Source of the DNA: Crambe crambe
Taxonomy: Eukaryota; Porifera; Demospongiae; Poecilosclerida; Crambeidae
Reading direction: 5' to 3'
DNA length: 64,000 nt
NCBI GenBank assembly: GCA_963924555.1
Contig: OZ004586.1
Span: 3,244,501-3,308,500 of the forward strand
Part shown: positions 12,784 to 30,678 of the stretch, piece by piece
How positions within the stretch are numbered: position 1 is the stretch's first letter
Layout of the letters: each line of letters begins with the position of its first letter
The notes under the pieces: generated by a model
What the model was told of the DNA's origin: nothing
The model's database searches: none
What the model saw: only the letters and a program-made list of their open reading frames with translations
Translations under genes and position numbers: made by a program

Positions 12784-12905
12784 AAGCTCACTCTGAAGAA
12801 AACTGCTATGTTTACCAAACTTCATTATAGCTACAATATTGAATTCCAGCAACACAGCTATACAAACATCCATTTAAAAAGTGACTGATGAATAAACATT
12901 ATACA
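12784..12905 (-). promoter_or_regulatory. Conserved upstream block of U2
   Basis: The block just 5' of the U2 start exon shares ordered plus-strand words with the same place in U3, U4, U6 and U7: GAAAACTGCTATGTTTACCA, TTCCAGCAACACAGC, ACAAACATCCATTTAAAAAG and TGACTGATGA. Conservation outside exons suggests a promoter or 5' UTR. Recent duplication alone could also explain it. Confidence 0.5.
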
Positions 12906-13195
12906 TACTGTACACATGTGACAGTGCATGCATGCAGTGTCCATCAATGAGTTTATTATGTCTTGAGTAAGCATGCCCTTTCATAGCTAGAGGTTTAATA
13001 TAATTATCATGGGAGCTCATTTGAGTACATGAACGTATAACTATAATACACAATACCCCATAATACATAAGTAATTTAATAACTGCCGATTGAATGCATG
13101 AGATATGTACAAAATGTACAAAATACACACAGTAGCTATGTGAGTATGCAACAGCATATAGCTACAGAGCAAAGAGTAGTTGTAGCTACTTAACT
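12906..13195. other. Class I intergenic spacer between U3 and U2
   Basis: This spacer carries GTGCATGCATGCAGTGTCCA and, further on, TATAATTATCATGGGAGCTC. The same ordered words occur at 27750, 30446, 35943 and (in part) 54640, so it is duplicated together with the genes. I see no gene in it. Confidence 0.6.
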
Positions 13196-13540
13196 TTAAA
13201 TGTTTTGAAAATTGGCATAAGTATCAAATGAATCCAAGAATTTAAGTGTGGCATCAAATAAGGTCTTGTAATTTGCCTGCGCATAATGAATAATTGCATC
13301 TCCATAAACAGTAGATCTTAATAACTCACCAGAGTGGGCACAACCCCTGGTTTCTGGACACGAAGAGCCTTGACCACTTGGAAGACATCCACCACTCCCT
13401 CTGTCTTGCATCGGTCAATGATGGTGGCTATGGCACAGAACATCCCACTCCTGGTCACTGTGTCACTATGATATCATACAACATTAGTTCACTGTAGCTA
13501 TAGTCATAACACATTAGCTAGCTTTTGTGTGACCATTGAA

Positions 13541-13589
13541 GTTTGTTTGTTTGTTTGTTTGTTTGTTTGTTTGTTTGTTTGTTTGTTTG
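13541..13589. repeat. (GTTT)n microsatellite in a D2 intron of U3
   Basis: About twelve GTTT units. The same motif sits in the homologous intron of the relic at 28700 and of U8 at 55229, so it was present before those units separated and has varied in length since. Confidence 0.9.
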
Positions 13590-16500
13590 AATGTTGTGGT
13601 TCTGAAAGATTAAAAATGAGGACCATTACCTCATAACCATGTGATATTTCTTTATGTGGTAAAGGTCATCATTTAAAAAGTGCATGGTTTCAGTATCATG
13701 TGATTGACTACCTGCAGTGTATGAATACAGGTTTATTTCCAGTCTTCCTTTGTATTTTAGAGAGCTCCTCCACAACATCCACCACACTCTTGAGGTCAGG
13801 GCACACTCCATCTGGTCTCCAGCATGTGATGTGGAACTGAGTCACTTGGTGGGTCTTTTTGGTCTAAATGTAAACACATGACATAGTAGATCAGATAACA
13901 GTGTATGTCTCCAACTCTTTTTTGATTTCTCAGTATTTTATTCCTATGCTGTCCAAAATGCCAAGATACTTGAAATTAATACTGATTTCTTTAAAAAGTT
14001 GGAGATTCTGGATATATGCTAGACAACTACCTTATTTTGTAAGATGTCAAGTGTTCTGACAGTGAACCCACTCCACTCCTCCTGATTAATTAGATCCACT
14101 ACGAACTCCCCAAATTGAGCTACTTGTCCCTCCACTGGCCAGTACTGGTGACTACTCTCCTGTAAATAATAATTATTGTTTATCAACCATACAAGGGGAA
14201 ATATGTAAATTAAATTATTTGTGTTACATGTATGTATTACATAATAGCAAAGTGTAATAATGTACCACCTAAAGCCGATAATGTAATAGATTAGCCTCAT
14301 ACTCAGAGATTGGGTATGAGGTTATAATACACTGCATGAACTTACTGAGCTGATTTGATTCATGCATATAATATACTGATAGCAATGGGCATCCATTGCT
14401 ATATGTACATAATTATATATACTACTATCCACAAAAATTGTTGTAGAGTTATATTAGAAGAGAAAAGCAAACATTGGGGTTATGATAAATACAGCAGTTA
14501 TGTATTATTGCCATGGATACGATAATATCTACCAGTTATGTATACACACCATTCCATTCTCAATAAGGTCAGATAACATGATGACTGCTCTACACTTCCT
14601 ATCACAGATGACTTTCCACATGTTTCTGACAGTGGAGGACTCTGCTATGATATAAGCCTTCTTTTGCTTATAAGCCTGCATACATGCATACATACAATAT
14701 AAGAGGATCAAAAATTGATCATGGTTCATGTCCGTACAAGTGCTCCTACTGTAGCAGTTATATAACAAAAATTTTTTGTCCAGTTCTTTTCTCACTGCAA
14801 GGTAGCTAGTTAGATTATGCAGAGCCATGAGTTAAGGAATGAATAGCTACTAGAAAACAAATTGTTGTACTGTATATGCAAAGTTGGTTAGCTATTCTGA
14901 TCTATTGCATGCAGTATGTTATGAATGTGGTTATTAATGAGCTTACATTAGCAGCAACAGCATGTATGTAGTCAGGATACTCTCCACTCATAACTACACG
15001 GTGCTTATCAGCTATGTACATGTGAATATTATAACAATGGTCATGACTGTTTAATATCTAGAATGTTGGATTTACATGGTAGGAAATCTTTGAGACGATT
15101 CTTATCTGAGTGTTGGAGTGCAGCAGTGCATATGATATCACTCTGTTTAGGTGATACGAGATCCAACACCTGTAAAAGAGAATTACATATACAATTGTTA
15201 AGTAGTCAAGAATTCTCATTAGACCTTGAATTGAGTCTCAAGTTTCGTTGACTTGTCTTCCATGTTTTTCCTGTTCATCTTCATCAGTGTGGATCTGAGG
15301 TTAGTGGCATTTATCTCAGTGTCCCCACACGTCACTGACTCCAAGATTGCATCATGGATGAAAATGTACTGCTCCTTTATGAAGTATGTATAGGTAAATC
15401 ATAGGATACTTATTTTAGAATGATATTTTTGGGGAAGGATATTAGTTTTGCTATAACTAATCGTTTGTATAAGTATCCTAAGCCTTACTGGAGTCTGGAC
15501 CATCTTCATGCGCTGATGCCTCAGTTTATTGATGGTCCCTGCAATGTCCACTTTGGTTTCCTTCTTGACTTGTTCAAGAACAGTATCAATACACCAGTTC
15601 TCCCCACTCCAGCACTGTGTATGTATAAAATAATGTTATGGTTGTATGTATAAATGTTATGGTATAGACAGAGAAATACCAGTTCTCCCTACTCAATAAT
15701 GTAGATTAAATAACCATTACAGTATCTCAATATATATGGGATGTAATGTCTATACTAATCTCAACAAATGCTTTTAGCTAAATTATAACATGTTATGTTA
15801 GCTAAAACACAATGTATATAGCTACTATGCCATTTACTAAATGAACAACCCTTAAGTAGCTAAGTCTTAGATATACCTATATGTATGTAATGTGATTAGA
15901 AAAATAACCTTCTGAAATCAGAGACACTTTGCTATTCTTAGCTAATGGCTTTAAAAGAACTCTGAATTGTTTAGTTTAAAAAATAAACTGAGAAGCCTTA
16001 GAACCATTATGATAACATTACAAATGGCATTGGAGTATCTACAAAGGAATCTATACTGTGTTTGTGTGCCATAATTATTGTATAGTGTTTGTTATTCATC
16101 AAAGCTAGAAGAAACATGTTGCTAGTTACCATTCTTAGAAATATTCCTAAGCACTACAGATGCTTGTTGTCATTGTTATCAAAATTTCAGTTTCCAGGAC
16201 TCAAGCAGTCCATAAATCCATAAAGCACTTCAACTAAAAGGCATGGACTGGCCCCCAAAACATCATAGAATTTGTGCATGAATGCTTTACCTACAGTGTA
16301 CTAGCATGGGGCCTCTTCTGCTCTTGTGCTGTGAGAGGATCCTGCGATGAAAAGACAACATCGAAGTGGCATAATCAGGCACTCCATGGTCAGGCCAGGA
16401 TGTGAAGTGAAACTGCTTCAGTTTCCAGGGACGACTTGCAGAACTGCCTTCTAACTGTTATACAGATGAGAGAGAGATACTCAAGACTACATACATGGCT

Positions 16501-19500
16501 ACAGAATGAATCAATGTGTGTAGCTTTTCTCACATTAACTTGCAGTGTCCTGATGACATAGTCAGCAAACATCTGGTATTCCACCAGGGTGACCTTGAAG
16601 GGACCGTAATTCTTGCTTCCACTGTCTGGCCAATACTGCTCACATTTGACTTTGTTACCTTCCTTAATGTTGGTTACCATGACAATAGTTGGGGGTCTCT
16701 CCTGCCAAATCAGTCGCCAAAAATCGACAAGCATGCAACTCTTAGGACCTTCACAATGTGAACTTTCATAATTTCATTTTAAATACTAATAATGGGCAAT
16801 ACCTTGTGTTGCAATGAACTTTGATGGCAGTGAGTACGTATCCCTAGTGAAGTACATGATTCAATTATTCAATTTCTTTATTCTTATTTTGCTTACTTCA
16901 ATATAACATGCATTAATGAATTCTCCCTGGCAATCATCAAAGCCTGGGATAGCATTGAGCACTATGCAATTATGATCATCTGTAAGAGACAAAATATTAT
17001 GTATTATAGCTACATTACAGTGTATATGCATAAATGTACAACTCACAAACAGTGATGTTTGCAAATTGATTCAATTTTTTTATTTTCCTTGAGCAATCCA
17101 ATTGTTTTAGGATGCTCATCACCACTGTCAAGACTCTACAAACTTAAAAATTTGAGTCAAGTTCAATACTAATGTAAGTAACTATACCTCATACTGCATT
17201 CCTGAATCCTGTGTCAGAGTGGGAATGATTCACTGCCACATACTCTCCAAAGTCTGTCACTGGAATAGGCATCAATTTGACCATCTCCTTTTGGTTCAGA
17301 TCAACTTCTTCATTATCTGGCCTCACTTACTTCTCTTTCAGCTGTACCACTTGGGTTCCTGGCCTGTAACTTGTAGACTCCACTGTGTTTGAGCTCAGCA
17401 GACACTATGGAGAGAACACCACTTGGTTGAATCTCCACTGCATAGTCAGACTTCAGCTCGATCCCTTCATAGTACCAGGTGAGGGTAGGCTCAGGATTCC
17501 CACTCACTGCAGTCTTGAATATTACACTTTCACCTTCACTTCGATGCTTATCTGAAGGAAAGTCCACAATCACAGGACCTGGAATTATAATTATTTCCAA
17601 GACTGGAATGAAGTAGATGCATAATAGGCAATGGCATGATGTAGTTAGGGATAGTTAAGCATTATGCTTCCACAATTTCAAGTTTACTATCATTAATATT
17701 CCTACAATGTTTAAAATGTTTTAGTTGTTGTAGCTACTGTTCTTTCAGCAAACCTGTATATTCCTCCATCATGATCAGTGAATCAGGTGGCCTGGAATAG
17801 CTTGATGTGTTATTTTTATCACAATCTCTGTTTTTTTTTTCTATTGTATAAGTAACAGCCATCATTATTATATGTATGACAATAATTATATTCATACCTC
17901 TTCTTCAGCCAGAATCCTCCAAACACAACAAAAAGAAGAGCAATAGTTATAATAATTCCTCCAGTTATTGGTCCAATGTGCCTCAGTGATCCGGGATTAA
18001 TAGCTATAGGATCAGCTGAACACAGTATACATACATACATACAAGTCAGAGATTCCTATACATTAATTGTGTATCCTAATCATTTGGCTTACATGTCATC
18101 ATAGTGTTAGCCATGGACATCTGAGTAGATGTTGTAGATGTAGGAGGTACGTATAACTGCATCTGACCTTTCCCCCATAATAACTTCTCCATTAATTTAA
18201 TTTCAGCAGTAGCAGCTACCTGGAACTGGTAGTCTGTGATATTTGATTCAGTCAAATTTCCAATAATAACTGAGTTCACAGAGCTGGGAACAATGATGGA
18301 TTCATTGACCTCTGTCTCATAATCCTCTGTCACATTAAGAAAGTAGTAAACTGTGTAGTTCGTAATCATAGAGTCGTTAATAATCATCTCCCAGGAAACT
18401 CTGACAGAGAAATCAGACACAAGCTCCACCTGTACATTCATCACCTTGGCTAATGAGTGAAATATGTAACATAATAATAGTGATAATAATAGTATAATAT
18501 TGACTCACCTGGTGCTTCAAAGGTAGTCTGATTATATAAATTAGCAGGCTCTCCTTGACCTACGTATTCTTGTGTAAGCAGTGACTGTAATACCAGAGAC
18601 TCTTGTTTGTGGAGTCAATGATGGGATAGTTAGTGTAGTGCTCAAGTCTGAGGTATTGACTCTGACAGTATTGTTGCCATTGACTGTGCAAGTGACTTCA
18701 TAACTGATGATGACTCCATTAGGTTCTTGAGGTGGACTCCAAGTGAGTACAATGGAAGTGAACTTAGGAGTACCAGCAAGGTTAGAAACAGGACCAGGTG
18801 CTATACATAAAAGATACTAAGATTGTTGTTACAGTTATGGCTATAATAGCTATTACTTTCTTCTTCTGTCAGAATACTGGTTATATTAGTAAAGGGTCCA
18901 GTGCCATTGTTATCGACTCCAGCAACTCTGAAGGTGTAGTTTGTGTAAGGAATGAGTCCGCTAGCTATGAAGGTCCTATTCACCACCACACCAGGGATCA
19001 GAGCCCCTCCCACTTCTTTGAATTCCACTGTATAGTTATAGTGATTGGACCATTGCATTCAATGCATCTGATTTTTGTCCAGGACACTCTAACACTTCTG
19101 GAGGTGATAGAGATAGTGTTTATGCTGCGTGGAGAAGCAGAAGGTGCTGCAGCAGAGCAAACCATTAACATGATTATTAGCAATGTGTATGGTCATACCA
19201 GCTGCCTTTGTAGTGAACTCTACAGTTGGTGTCAGAGTAGCGTTGAATCCACTTGGTAATGTAACAGTAATGGTAACATTATAAATACTGAATACTTGTA
19301 GGTTAGTAAACTCCACTGTGGAGATACTACTAGTCATCCTGGATCTGTAATCTTCAACCATTGTACACAACTGCCTTTCATCAGTTACTCATTTCAGTTC
19401 TACTCTATACGCATCCATTGGTAGACTGAATGGAGGCTGGGTCCAGGATATGGTCACAGATGTGGCAGTTATGGATGATAAAGTTATACTTATTGGCCTT

Positions 19501-20029
19501 CTAAAATCTGATAGAACATTCATTAGTTACTGATTGTGCATAATAAGTGAATTACATTTCCTCACCTCTTACAGTGCCACTCACAGGTCCTACTACTATT
19601 GGAGTCCCATAAAGTGCAACCAGCCAATAAGTAACTGTACCAGGTACCTGTCCTACATCACGACTAGATGCTCCAAATAGTGCCGTTATGCCAGCACTTG
19701 AGCCTGTAGGTCTTGTGTCACCTGTTGTTATTAGGTATCCCCTACTGGGAGGATTGGGCGGTGATGTCCAGGAGACTCTCACTCTATATATCCCAACCTG
19801 TCTAACCATGAGGTCAGTAGGAGCTTCTATAAAATACAAAATTATGGACATGCTTAAAATTTAATGTGTACATGGTTGTGGAGCTATTTATGTGTATGCT
19901 ATAGTGGCTGTTTGATTTATACTACGTAGCTTTCATAGCATAGTACATCATTATACAACATAAGTATACTTAGTATACTTAGCTATTAAGTATACTTATA
20001 TACAAGTATAAGTGTGGAGACTAGATACT

Positions 20030-20200
20030 CCAAATACGTAGCTAGTGCTGTTAAGCCATCACTGAAGTTATAGCTAGGTCTTGTGACACCTGTTGTTATT
20101 AGGTATCCCCTACTAGGAGGATTGGGTGGTGGTGTCCTGGAGACTCTCACTCTATTTATCCCAATCTGTCTAACCATGAGGTTAGTAGCTAGGAACCTGT
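20030..20200 (-). pseudogene. Truncated extra FN3-1 exon upstream of U3 FN3-1
   Basis: A partial second copy of the first FN3 exon lies in intron 1 of U3. It reads [19 protein letters not shown] and GYLITTGVTRP before losing homology near 20030. The core Trp of the B strand region (SWTPP in other copies) is Arg here. The 3' half and donor are missing, so it should not be spliced in. It shows that single FN3 exons duplicate inside this array. Confidence 0.75.
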
Positions 20201-20514
20201 TCTAGCTAGATATGTGCATGACAAAATTTCAGCACTATTAGCTAGCTACTTGGGTTGCTATAGGTTCACACATTTTTGTACTTCCCCCATCCCACATGTG
20301 CCATAGACTATGAAATGGACCCATGTGGTAACATGTGACCAAGATCTCTTTTCGTGGATAGAAATCTCCTGAATTGTCACAATGCGGTAAAGTACATAGC
20401 TCATTATAGCTAGCTAGTGCACTCACCTTGACTCTCTACAAATAAGGGAGTGGACACAAGTCCTAGTAGAAGTAGTATACTATTCAACATGATGATCAAT
20501 AGCCTTCGTGAATA

Positions 20515-20603
20515 AAACTGTTTTGTTTACCACACTTTATAATCACATTCCAGCAACACACCTAAACAAACATCCATTTAAAAGTGACTGATGAGTAGCT
20601 ATC
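20515..20603 (-). promoter_or_regulatory. Conserved upstream block of U3
   Basis: Contains GTTTACCACACTT, ATTCCAGCAACACA and ACAAACATCCATTTAAAAGT in the same order as upstream of U2, U4, U6 and U7. Candidate promoter or 5' UTR sequence. Confidence 0.45.
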
Positions 20604-20953
20604 ATAAACAAAGCAATAGATATGTGGCTCACAGTGGCCAATGCCAACAAGCTCTAATCCTGTAGTGTAAAGTAGTAGGTTGGTTAACCTAATGGACACT
20701 GCAAAGCACCAACCTATACTTTGATACATACCATGCAGTACTATAGAAATTTCCAGAAGTGATCAGTATTTGGGAAAGGGTGCATGTAAGTGTATATTTG
20801 TAGCTACACCGTTGCTACAGTGCAGCATGTAGAGAAGCCTGTATGAAATTCAAATGGCAGGTATGTCCTTGCATGTATAGCTAATAAATATACACAATAA
20901 TAATGTCAGTAAACTTTTATTATTATGTGAAGCAAACTGCTAACTTGATAACT
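20604..20953. other. Class II intergenic spacer between U4 and U3
   Basis: The ends match the spacer between U7 and U6 (ATCATAAACAAAGCAATAGA near 20610 and 48218; ATGTGAAGCAAACT near 20926 and 48256). About 290 bases in the middle (20640-20925) have no counterpart there. No gene seen. Confidence 0.55.
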
Positions 20954-27593
<6,640 letters not shown>

Positions 27594-27621
27594 GGTGATC
27601 AAGTATTCAGTGCTTGCTACT

Positions 27622-27740
27622 GAAAGCTCACTGTGAAGAAAATTGCTATGTTTACCACACTTCTAATATAGCTGTATACTACAAACATTCCAACAACACA
27701 GTTATACAAACATCCATTTACAAAGCGACTGATGAATAAA
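27622..27740 (-). promoter_or_regulatory. Conserved upstream block of U4
   Basis: Carries GCTCACTGTGAAGAAAATTG, TGCTATGTTTACCACACTTC and ACAAACATCCATTTACAAAG, in the same order as upstream of U2 and U7. The spacer up to 28015 continues as the class I type (TATAATTATCATGGGAGCTC) and has no gene. Confidence 0.45.
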
Positions 27741-28015
27741 CGTTACATATAGACATGCATGTAGTGTCCATCAAAGATTTCATGCCCTTTTATAGCTAGA
27801 GGTTTAGTATAATTATCATGGGAGCTCATTTGAGTACATGCATGTGTCAATGAACATAACAATAATACACGTACAGTACACGCAATACATAATTTAATAA
27901 CTAATTTTATGCTGGATGCATGAGATATGTAAAAAATATAATTATAATACACACAGTATGTCAATATGCAACAGCATATAGCTACAAAGCAAAGAGTAGC
28001 TGTAGCTACATAACT

Positions 28016-28354
28016 TTAAATGTTTTGAAAATTGGCATAAGTATCAAATGAATCCAAGAATTTAAGTGTGGTATCAAAATTAAGGTCTTGTAATTTGCCT
28101 GCATAATGAATCAGGGGTGTAGATAACCTTGATAGGGTGGGGCTAAGGGTTATGCATGCCAAAATTATGGCTGCATATAAGCAGCTGCAGGAGGTGGATG
28201 TGCCTCCTCCCACAGAGTGAGGAGGCCAAAAACATTTAGCTTCAGACATGTAGAATGTTAATGAATTCATTTGTCATAACAGTTACTGTAGATGCATATT
28301 AAATTTTGGACTGTTTAAATAAAATTTTCGATATTATTGTTAAAATGTGTGTGT

Positions 28355-28385
<31 letters not shown>

Positions 28386-28960
28386 GGGGGGGGAGGGGGG
28401 GCTTTAGTCCCCAAAGCCACCCCTTATCTACATCTACATATGTGAATGATTCGTGTACCATCTCCATAGCTAAAGAGGTAGCTAATTACTTCACAAGAGT
28501 GGGCACAGCCCCTGATTTCTGGATGTGGAGAGCTTGGAAGACATCCACCACTCCTTCTGTCTTGCATCTTGCATTGGTCAGATGGTGGCTAGGGCACAGA
28601 ACATTCCACTCCTGGTCACCATATCACTATATCATACAACATTAGTTCACTGTAGCTATAGTCATAACACATTAGCTAGCTTTTGTATGACAATAGACAT
28701 TTGTTTGTTTGTTTATTTGTTTGCTTGCTTGTTTGTTTGTTTGTTTGTTTGTTGTTTTGAAAGATTATACAAAATGAGGACCATTACCTCATAGCCATGT
28801 GTGGTAAAGGTCATCATTTAAAAAGTGCATGGTTTGTGATTTGCTACCTGCAGTGTATGAATACAGGTTTGTTTCCTGTCTTCCTCTGGATTTTAGAGAG
28901 TTCCTCCATGACATCCACCACACTCTTGAAGTCAGAGCACAATTCATCTGGTCTCAAGCA
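28016..28960 (-). pseudogene. D2 phosphatase-domain relic, copy 1
   Basis: Only the last three D2 exons survive: the WPD-equivalent exon (about 28950-28850, truncated), the SDTV exon (about 28627-28500, frameshifted, with a small duplicated GCATCTTGCAT) and the terminal exon (28105-28018, ending [13 protein letters not shown]). Homology to PTP units stops abruptly after AGCATG near 28962; the same breakpoint is seen in copy 2 at 36158-36680. An element of about 320 bases has inserted in its last intron. Non-functional. Confidence 0.8.
28111..28433. repeat. Inserted element with imperfect TIRs and a GT/G tract
   Basis: Left end TGTAGATAACCTTGATAGGG and right end CCACCCCTTATCTACATC are imperfectly inverted. 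Inside is (GT)n at 28346-28368 followed by 25 G, one A and 7 G (28369-28401). The duplicate locus near 36235 lacks the whole insert. Probably a non-autonomous transposon; family unknown. Confidence 0.55.
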
Positions 28961-29274
28961 TGTCCATAATAGCTAAGATTGACTGAGTTTATTATGAATT
29001 ACAAATAAAAATCGTGTGGATTCTTGGCTATATATTTATAACTCAATAGCTATACACTTTAGTTCCTGACTATAATAGTCAGATTGTTGTAAATTTGACC
29101 AACCTTTCATAGATAACATAACCATCATATCTATTGTATGTAATTTTTAAAAATGTCAGGAAAATTGCATTATAATTATGGCTTGCTCTAATAATTTGGG
29201 ACTATTATCATATCCTAATCAGCTATATCGTATATCATATGAGAAGAACTATATTAGCTATAGCTATCACTCTT

Positions 29275-29500
29275 TGAATACTTTTTTGCATTTCTTTCAG
29301 ATCCACACTGAATAGAGTCACGTACATAGCTAGCTATGTCTTTCACAGCAGTGCTCCAAGTTTGCATAACAGTGATTTTTAGAACGTTACTTACTTATCA
29401 ACATATCCAGTAGCTAAATGATACAGTTTGCAAGAACTAAATAGCATTGATATAATAACTCATACAATGGGAAATCACTTTTAATTTCAACGTACATAAT
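29275..29500 (+). promoter_or_regulatory. Near-identical block upstream of the GPCR relic
   Basis: About 225 bases match 37015-37240 almost base for base (shared words include TCAGATCCACACTGAATAGA and CAGTGATTTTTAGAACGTTA). The block ends about 120 bases before the GPCR start codon in both copies. The sequence on its other side has many indels between copies. It may hold a promoter, or reflect gene conversion. Confidence 0.4.
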
Positions 29501-29616
29501 ACAGCTCGATCATGCGTAGTTAGTTACCATGTAGCTGTAGCGATTGCTGTTTCTTAGATTAGGGAATGAATCTGTAGTGCGATCATTAGTACTAGCTAGC
29601 TATAATAGCTATAGTC

Positions 29617-30424
29617 ATGAAAATGTCTACCAGTTATGTTCTGCCAGCTGCAGCTACAGTCCTCAGCTTCATAGCAATCAGTTTAAATCAATGCTCTTCA
29701 CAAGAAACTCCCAATGGCTACATCTATCCTCAGTCAGCACAGCCTGGTACTAAGTCCCTGTATTTTGGTCTGATGATGTCTTTTGGAGGGGATCAGAAGA
29801 GCTCGGGTTCTATTCCAGGGGTCCAAGTAGCACTGGACATCATCAATTATAAGTCCAAAAGTGACATCCTCAGCAATTACACACTCCACTACATCCTCTA
29901 TGACTCACAGGTAGCTAAATTAACTACAAGGAATTGCATGCAACAATGCATGGTATAGCTAGTTGGCTGCAAGTTTCTTGTCATCTAGAAAAGTGTATAG
30001 CTACATTCTAAGAGTTAATAAGCCTCTCATTCAGTAGTACACTATAATTATGTACATAATGTACAGTAGCTATAGCTATACATGTATATATTGAATGTGT
30101 AGAGAGAACTTGGCGATATCCCCTTTGATGTAGTTTGTTGGTAGGGTAGGTTCCACAAAGAAATCAAAAAGAAATCACGTTCAAATCTGATACCTAGCTA
30201 CACTTGAATGTACAATCGTGATCTAATGTAAATGTATGTAATTAATGCTGATTGACTTGCTGTGTAATCGGACAAATGCCTTGGATGGTCTGTTTTCTTT
30301 CATCATTGGCCCACTGTCTTCGAAGAACTATCTTGCTCTGATGGGATCAGGATGCTCGTTGGCTACACAATCCACAGCAGAAATAATCCACTACTTATAA
30401 TATACCATAGTATGTATGACATTA
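29617..30424 (+). pseudogene. Truncated copy of the GABA-B-like GPCR gene, first two exons
   Basis: Exon 1 (29617-29910) is open and close to exon 1 of the full gene: leader MKMSTSYVLPAAATVLSF, then LYFGLMMSFGGDQKSSG from the start of the ligand-binding domain. Exon 2 homology (30263-30400; TNALDGLFSFIIGP) has lost its acceptor: about 13 bases ending in CAG are deleted, leaving CTG. It also runs into TAA at 30398-30400, and has a 3-base insertion near 30320. GPCR homology ends by about 30424; RPTP spacer sequence starts at about 30446. At most exon 1 with read-through could be made, a secreted stub. The parent is the gene at 37343-43933. Confidence 0.85.
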
Positions 30425-30678
30425 TTGCATAAATAATTATATAGAGTGCATGCATGCAGTATCCATCAATGAGTTTATTATGTCTTGAGTATGCATGCCC
30501 TTTTATAGCTAGAGGTTTAGTATAATTATCATGGGAGCTCATTAGAGTACATGAACGTATACACAATACCCCATAATAAATGACTAATTCTCTGCCAATG
30601 AATGCATGAGATATGTACAAAATACGCACAGTAATTATGTCAGTATGCAACAGCATAAGTACAGCTAGCTACTTAACT

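Larger units (their letters stand above)
13196..20490 (-). pseudogene. U3: decayed receptor tyrosine phosphatase unit
   Basis: All parts of a full unit are present in order: signal peptide (20490-20427), FN3-1 (19826-19566), FN3-2 (19510-19194), FN3-3 (19165-18860), FN3-4 (18798-18510), FN3-5 (18450-18100), TM (18017-17905, [19 protein letters not shown]), Ig (17583-17325), D1 and D2 exons down to 13198. The frame is broken many times against the paralogues: TGA at 19391-19389 in FN3-2; a 2-base insertion near 19036 in FN3-3; a 4-base insertion near 18563 in FN3-4; a 5-base insertion near 18196 in FN3-5; an 8-base loss near 17329 in Ig; a 1-base insertion near 17193; and a 10-base loss near 15592 inside the D1 active-site exon. 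With that many independent lesions a functional product is very unlikely, though a transcript remains possible. Its nearest relatives are U8 (TM and Ig) and U6 (5' end). Confidence 0.85.

Noticed and set aside
18798..19259. Plus-strand open frame of 153 codons
   Set aside because: It is the antisense shadow of U3 FN3-3 and FN3-2. Similar frames recur antisense to FN3-3 at 26322, 34982 and 60873.
28345..28645. Plus-strand frame starting in a Val-Cys repeat
   Set aside because: Crosses the GT and G tracts and then the antisense of a D2 relic; not a gene.
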